A DNA stretch of 64,000 nucleotides, taken from the NCBI RefSeq assembly GCF_025698545.1, contig NC_068570.1, positions 1,922,001 to 1,986,000 of the forward strand. Direction: 5' to 3'. A program made the position numbers and the translations under genes. This document shows positions 59,404 through 64,000 of this stretch, one piece after another (the first letter of the stretch is position 1; each line of letters starts with the position of its first letter). The DNA is from Gossypium raimondii. Its lineage: Eukaryota; Streptophyta; Magnoliopsida; Malvales; Malvaceae. The notes beneath the pieces were generated by a model, which had not been told where the DNA came from, ran no database searches, and was given only the letters and a program-made list of their open reading frames with translations.

Positions 59404-59795
59404 ATTAGTACTGTGTTTGGGAATGCTTTAGCTAGTGGTTTAACCAGTGACCAACATGATAATTGGATTGCTGGTTTTTCTAAAAATATTTGCCGTTGTT
59501 CTGTACTAAATGTCGAGCTTTGGGGTGCTCTTGAGAGGCTACAAGTAGCTTGGAATTTAGAGTTAAAAAGGGTGGTGCTTGAGATGGATAGTACTGCAGT
59601 TATTCATTTGATTCAAGCAATTTCAGTAGAACAGCATCACTCAGTTGTGTTATGAGCTATTAAAGGTCTATTCCTACTATCTTGGCTGGTTCGAGTTACA
59701 TATGTATTTAGAGAGGGTAACTGAGTAACCAATAGTTTGGCATCAATGACGTCTTCAAGACCTCTGAGTAGATATATCTACATGTAACTACCGGA
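59404..59795 (+). pseudogene. RNase H fragment of a non-LTR retrotransposon
   Basis: The frame from 59413 encodes NWIAGFSKNI, CSVLNVELWGALERLQVAW and RVVLEMDSTAVIHLI, the plant LINE-type RNase H domain (usual form: NAELWA..GL..A, and LEMDS for the catalytic Asp). It stops at 59653 (TGA) but continues in frame as AIKGLFLLSWLVRVTYVFREGN, then another stop, then VTNSLA, the usual H..RE.N..AD.LA end. The expected His and the Asp of 'AD.LA' are changed. With at least two in-frame stops and no upstream reverse transcriptase, this is a dead remnant. Confidence 0.82.
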
Positions 59796-62700
59796 TGAAG
59801 TTCTTCAATTGTTATACAATGATTGCTCTGGAATAGCTTGACCTCGCCTAGCCTAATTATGGTTTTTATCGTTCTTCTTGTAAAAAAAAGAAGCCATCCC
59901 TCTATAGTCTATTCCTCTTGCAGAATAGCCCCTCCACTCAATTAATTTTCATTTCCCTATTCTATCTCACCCAACTCCTAAAGGCTAAAACTCGTTTCTT
60001 CATTAAATTAGATTCTCAGGATCTTTGAAGGTATGATTATTGGTAAAGTTTGATTTTAGGGTGTTAAGAAAATTGTCATTGAGAATTTAACTTTAAACAT
60101 GATTGCATTTGGCTTTTCTCTATCAAGAATGCTAATTAAGTGCTACTTCAGCTAATCATAACCAACAATTTAATGGGAGTTATTGCATATGAATTTTCAC
60201 CTTAAAAGAAATTGCATAATTTGTTAAATACTAAAGAGCACCTTAAATATGAGTAGGGCTTGCGTTTATATATAGATGTAGCAGGATTTGATTGGAAAGT
60301 GAGAAGTTTCTTTTACATCGGATTTCAAATTAATTGGTTTATCCGGGGAAAAAACTTTATTTTTTTAAAAGATTTATCTCATATATGATACTATATGATT
60401 TCACTCTGTAAGAACGTGAATCATTCTCTTGAAATTCATTCTTTATCATAAATGATCCATTAGTTCTAAAATGACTCGACCAATAAGGAAATCACAATTC
60501 ATTGAATCAAGATATTTTTACTGTTTATGATTCTTAAGTTAAATCTTTGTGGTTAATTGAATTTGATCAAATTATATATTTTTAATTTATAATTAATTTA
60601 AAATTTATATGATGTAAAATAATTGTTTTATTTTTAAAACAATTGAGTTGACTTAATAATACTATATACAATTGTTTTTTAACATTATGATTATTTTTGT
60701 TTAATTTAAAATTATTATTTTAAAATGTTTATGAATTTTTTAAACTATTTCAAATAATGTTCAAAAGTCATAAAACAAAACATCTTTTGTCAAAATAAAG
60801 ATTAAAAAAACCTAAGATCCAATTTCAAGATGAAAACCAAGAAACGTGTTATAATAGATGATTCAAAAATCTAAAAAATTTGGCAAATCGAATTGAACTC
60901 AACCCTAAATACGAGAATGGTTATTAGTGATTTACTCGAATTAATCAAAATTTAATATTTGAATTATAATTTGACAAACGATTAATAATATAAAATTCTA
61001 ATTGATTCAATTAAGAAAAAATCAATTAAATTATTAATCGACTCAATACCTTAAGCCTATAAAATGTGTGTGTTTTTGTCATTACATCAAATCACAATAG
61101 TTGCAACTTTAAAATGCTTCTTTTTCTTTTCTTTTTTTTGTACTTTATCGATGAGAAAAAAGAAAAACAGAAGAATATGAAATAAAATATTTATTAAACT
61201 GTTATGTATTTATGATCATCAACTCGAAATCCAGATAACATTCGAATTGTTTACCTGTGAGCCGGTTGGGTGCTACCAATTGGGTGCATGCAGGTCTTAT
61301 AGTGGGGGGTCTATCAAGAGAGCTCACAAGGGAAATTCTCATATACCAAGGATTTCGCATGTGGGGCTATGAAGTGTAGCAAGGCAGACCAGAGTAGTAC
61401 ATATATCCAGCATATGTATAAATATTCGACTGTCCCCCTTAATGAAATACGACGAAAAAAACTCAACATAAATAATATTTTATTGATTTTCATCCCATTT
61501 TTGAAAAATATTTAAATTTAGGTTGCATTTTAGAATATATATGGCAAATTGGATATTTTTCAAATATGTTGTGTGGTGTGTATGTATACATTGGCCAAAT
61601 TGTGTGGTATTTTTGAAATAATAAATAAATGTGAAAGAGAAATGCAATGAATTTATATATCAATCAAAATCTATAGAGGTAGAGGACAGGTCCCCACTAT
61701 CCAAATAGCTACAACAAATTTGATGTACCATATTCTTTATTCAAATGTTCATTTATTACAGTCAAAAACACATTTTTTTAATAAAAGTGATCAATAAAAT
61801 TTAAATATTTAAGTGAAAAAGGTGTTAAATTTTAAAATAAAAATATTGTTTGTTTAAAAAGTTTTTTATTAATAAAATTTAAAATTTTTATAATTTTTAT
61901 CGTTTAAATAAAACTTAAAATTGTTGATACAAATGTTTAATAAGTAGATAAACAAGAGGAAAATGTGGTGGTAGTAAAGAGGCCCGATAGTTGGACTCTG
62001 GCTCTCTTTCTGTTTAGGTAAATCGACCTCTTTATCGCAACTAACTTCTCTTCCTACTTTTTCCTTTGTTGAATACATATTTAAACAAAAATCAATCCGA
62101 TTTAAATTACGAAGATCACATTTTAAAACGACTCTGGCTTCGATGTAACAAATAATTCAACTCATTGGTCAAAGGGCAAACATTCACCCATCCCTAAAAT
62201 GCAAGATCAATATGTAGTAGTGTAATATGTTTGTGTGTACGAATACAAAAACTCATAAATAAGTATGATATCAGTTTTTTTAGGTTGAAAACGAAAACAT
62301 TTAAATTAATAAAAAGATTAAGAAATAATTCTATACAAAAGGTTTTCATAGACAACGACCATAAAAAAAAGGTAATACAACAACACGAGGCATATCACAA
62401 AAACATAAAAATCATACCAAAAAAAATCAAACTTCAAGTAAGTTGGAGATTGAAAATGACTCCCCATCTGAGTAAAGACGACCCTTCTAAAAGATATACT
62501 TTATCTTATATTAAAAATTAAATTGATTAAAACTCAGAAATTATCAAAATTCATAATAAGTAATGATCATATTCAAAAAATTCCGACCTTAAACTGAAAT
62601 GACTCAAACTTAAAAGAACAAAAACTTACATTAACCCGAACATAAAATTAACCCAAACTTAAAATAACCGAATTTCAAAATTAATCTTAAAACCAATAAT

Positions 62701-63300
62701 ATTAGATCGATCTACTTATAAGCCATTGCAAGATGATTAACATTATTAATCCCACTTTATTTTAATAATTGTTTGACCACAGTTGACCGTTACTAAACAC
62801 CGGCACTATTCCCCACGCAATTTTTTCCTTCACACATCAACAGATTCTCTCCGTTTCATTTTCCGTCACGAGATTAACCTTTATTTATTTATTTATTTAT
62901 TTAATTTGTCAGTCCCCAAAACAAAAAAAAAACGACAAAAATAAAAAAAATATAAAATCTGTAAATTAAAAAAAAAAAAAGAGACACCACGAAACCTCTC
63001 TGTAAACCCTAAACACACCTAACTGTGATACTGTTTTGCTTGTCTCGCGGGAATAACCTGCGAAATCAGTTAATCACTTATTTAATTAATTATTGGTTAA
63101 ATTCTGATTATAGTCCCTATATTATGCTCAAATTTGAGGTTTATCTTTTATATTTTATTTTAACATAATTATGTCAACTATTTTTATAATGCCCGTCCAA
63201 ATAAATAATGCTTATTATTATTATTACCATTTTGTAACATGATGTGGATTTCTTAAAAGCATTACTTTAAAAATTCACATCTATATTTTAATGATCAATA
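59796..63300. other. Intergenic, no gene recognised
   Basis: Long AT-rich stretch. A TTTA microsatellite of about six units lies at 62880-62903. A 96-codon plus-strand frame at 62231-62521 is Lys-rich and low-complexity with no motif, so it is not called. At 63005-63015 the text AAACCCTAA (telo-box-like) occurs amid CT-rich sequence. Confidence 0.45.
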
Positions 63301-63700
63301 CCGGTAAGCTTAAACTCGATCAAATATTTATTTTTAAATTCGAACTCGGCTCAAGATACAATCAAGCTATTTGAGCTCCAACTTCATTAAACTTGTTTAT
63401 CAATTTTTATACTCAAGCTCAAACACGAGCTCGATTAAGCTTGTAGGTATTTAAGCTCGAGCTCGGCTTGATAATTAAGTTTAGAATTAATAATACATGT
63501 TAAGGGCAATGATATAATTAAATAATATAAATTATTTAGAATATATATTAAAATTAAAAAAAAAAAAGCTCAATAAGGCTTGTGAGCTATTCAAGCCTAA
63601 TATTAAGCTCAAATCAACTCGAGCTCAAATTCGACTTGATAATTATCAAATCGAGTTTAAATTTTTTGAGTCGAGCTCGAGTAACTTAGGAACACTAATG
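63301..63700. mobile_element. MITE-like element rich in CTCGAGCTC motifs
   Basis: 'taagcttaaactcgatcaa', 'gagctcgattaagctt' and 'aagctcgagctcggcttg' on the left face 'ctcaagctc' inverted on the right ('aagctcaaatcaactcgag', 'gagtcgagctcgagtaac'). The middle is AT-only. It resembles, in design, the GGGCC-rich elements at 29513 and 51166, but with a different motif. Confidence 0.5.
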
Positions 63701-64000
63701 TCTTCTTTACATCTCAAAGACGAAGTAATGACATTACAAAAGCAAAGAATCCAATTACATCGAATTAAAATAAAAGGACTAAATATTAATTTAATTATAA
63801 TGGAGGGATTAAAATAAGAATTTAACCTAATTAATTAATAAATTAATTTCCCCATTTTAGTACATTTCCTTCTTATTAACGCCATTCTCTCTTTTCCTTT
63901 TTATATATTTTTTTCTTCTTCAGTATCTTAAGCTGCTTTTGTTCTCACAGTGAAAGACCATTGTTTGTTTCTTCTTTTTTACTCTTTTAAGAGCGTTTCA
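63701..64000. other. Right edge, possible upstream region of an outside gene
   Basis: From 63890 the sequence becomes CT-rich with 'ttttatatatttttttcttc' (TATA-like at 63900-63908), as seen in leaders of plant genes. No start codon with a sustained frame appears before the edge. A gene to the right is only a possibility. Confidence 0.3.

Noticed and set aside
62231..62521. 96-codon Lys-rich frame
   Set aside because: Low-complexity product of A-rich DNA with no motif, promoter or homology I can recognise.

Overview
The window is nuclear DNA of a flowering plant. It is very AT-rich, has intron-containing plant genes with GT-AG junctions, and is packed with LTR, MITE and SINE debris. The style of the LTRs (5' TGTAA(C/T)AGCC, 3' GGGTGTTACA, repeated CACACGG/CCGTGTG blocks, and a family carrying GGGAGTCGGTTACG) resembles cotton (Gossypium, Malvaceae) as I remember it. 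That is recognition from memory, not a search result.

Seven protein-coding genes can be supported, and they lie far apart: (1) a single-exon GID2/SLY1-type F-box gene (minus, 6.6-7.0 kb); (2) a PIP/PIPL-type secreted peptide precursor (minus, 23.6-23.7 kb); (3) a second PIP/PIPL precursor (plus, 31.2-31.5 kb), head-to-head with the first across 7.5 kb; (4) a CLE peptide precursor with an unusual dodecapeptide (minus, 36.7-36.9 kb); (5) a single-finger C2H2 QALGGH repressor-like protein (plus, 42.3-42.8 kb); (6) a seven-exon A3-type cyclin (minus, 43.6-45.3 kb), convergent with the zinc finger gene; (7) a two-exon snakin/GASA cysteine-rich peptide gene (minus, 48.3-48.7 kb). Two touch gibberellin biology (the GID2 receptor-complex F-box, and the GASA family, which is typically GA-responsive), three encode processed peptide signals, and one is a cell-cycle regulator. 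Nothing shows that they act as one system.

The rest is transposon-derived or unassigned. Three solo LTRs have intact 5-bp target-site duplications: 11111-13691 (GCCAC), 18337-21139 (TGGAT) and 38076-40009 (ATAAT). The first is nested in an older LTR-like element (about 10171-15645). The other two belong to one family with an internal two-type tandem array. Position 1-2673 is the end of a further LTR in inverse orientation. Two DNA transposons have clear ends and duplications: a Mutator-like element (55968-56695, 9-bp TSD) and a Tourist/Harbinger-like MITE (54735-55341, TAA). Other MITE-like elements, tRNA-derived SINE-like copies, microsatellites, a degenerate ~200-bp tandem array (57.8-58.6 kb) and a LINE RNase H fragment (59.4 kb) fill much of the remainder. 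From about 59.8 kb to the right edge I see no gene. The last kilobase could be upstream sequence of a gene beyond the window.

I found no CRISPR array, operon, rRNA or intact tRNA, and no autonomous transposon with a full coding region. The strongest candidates for novelty are the CLE peptide lacking the usual Gly-Pro core, the PIP peptide pair, and the internal architecture and nesting of the LTRs.
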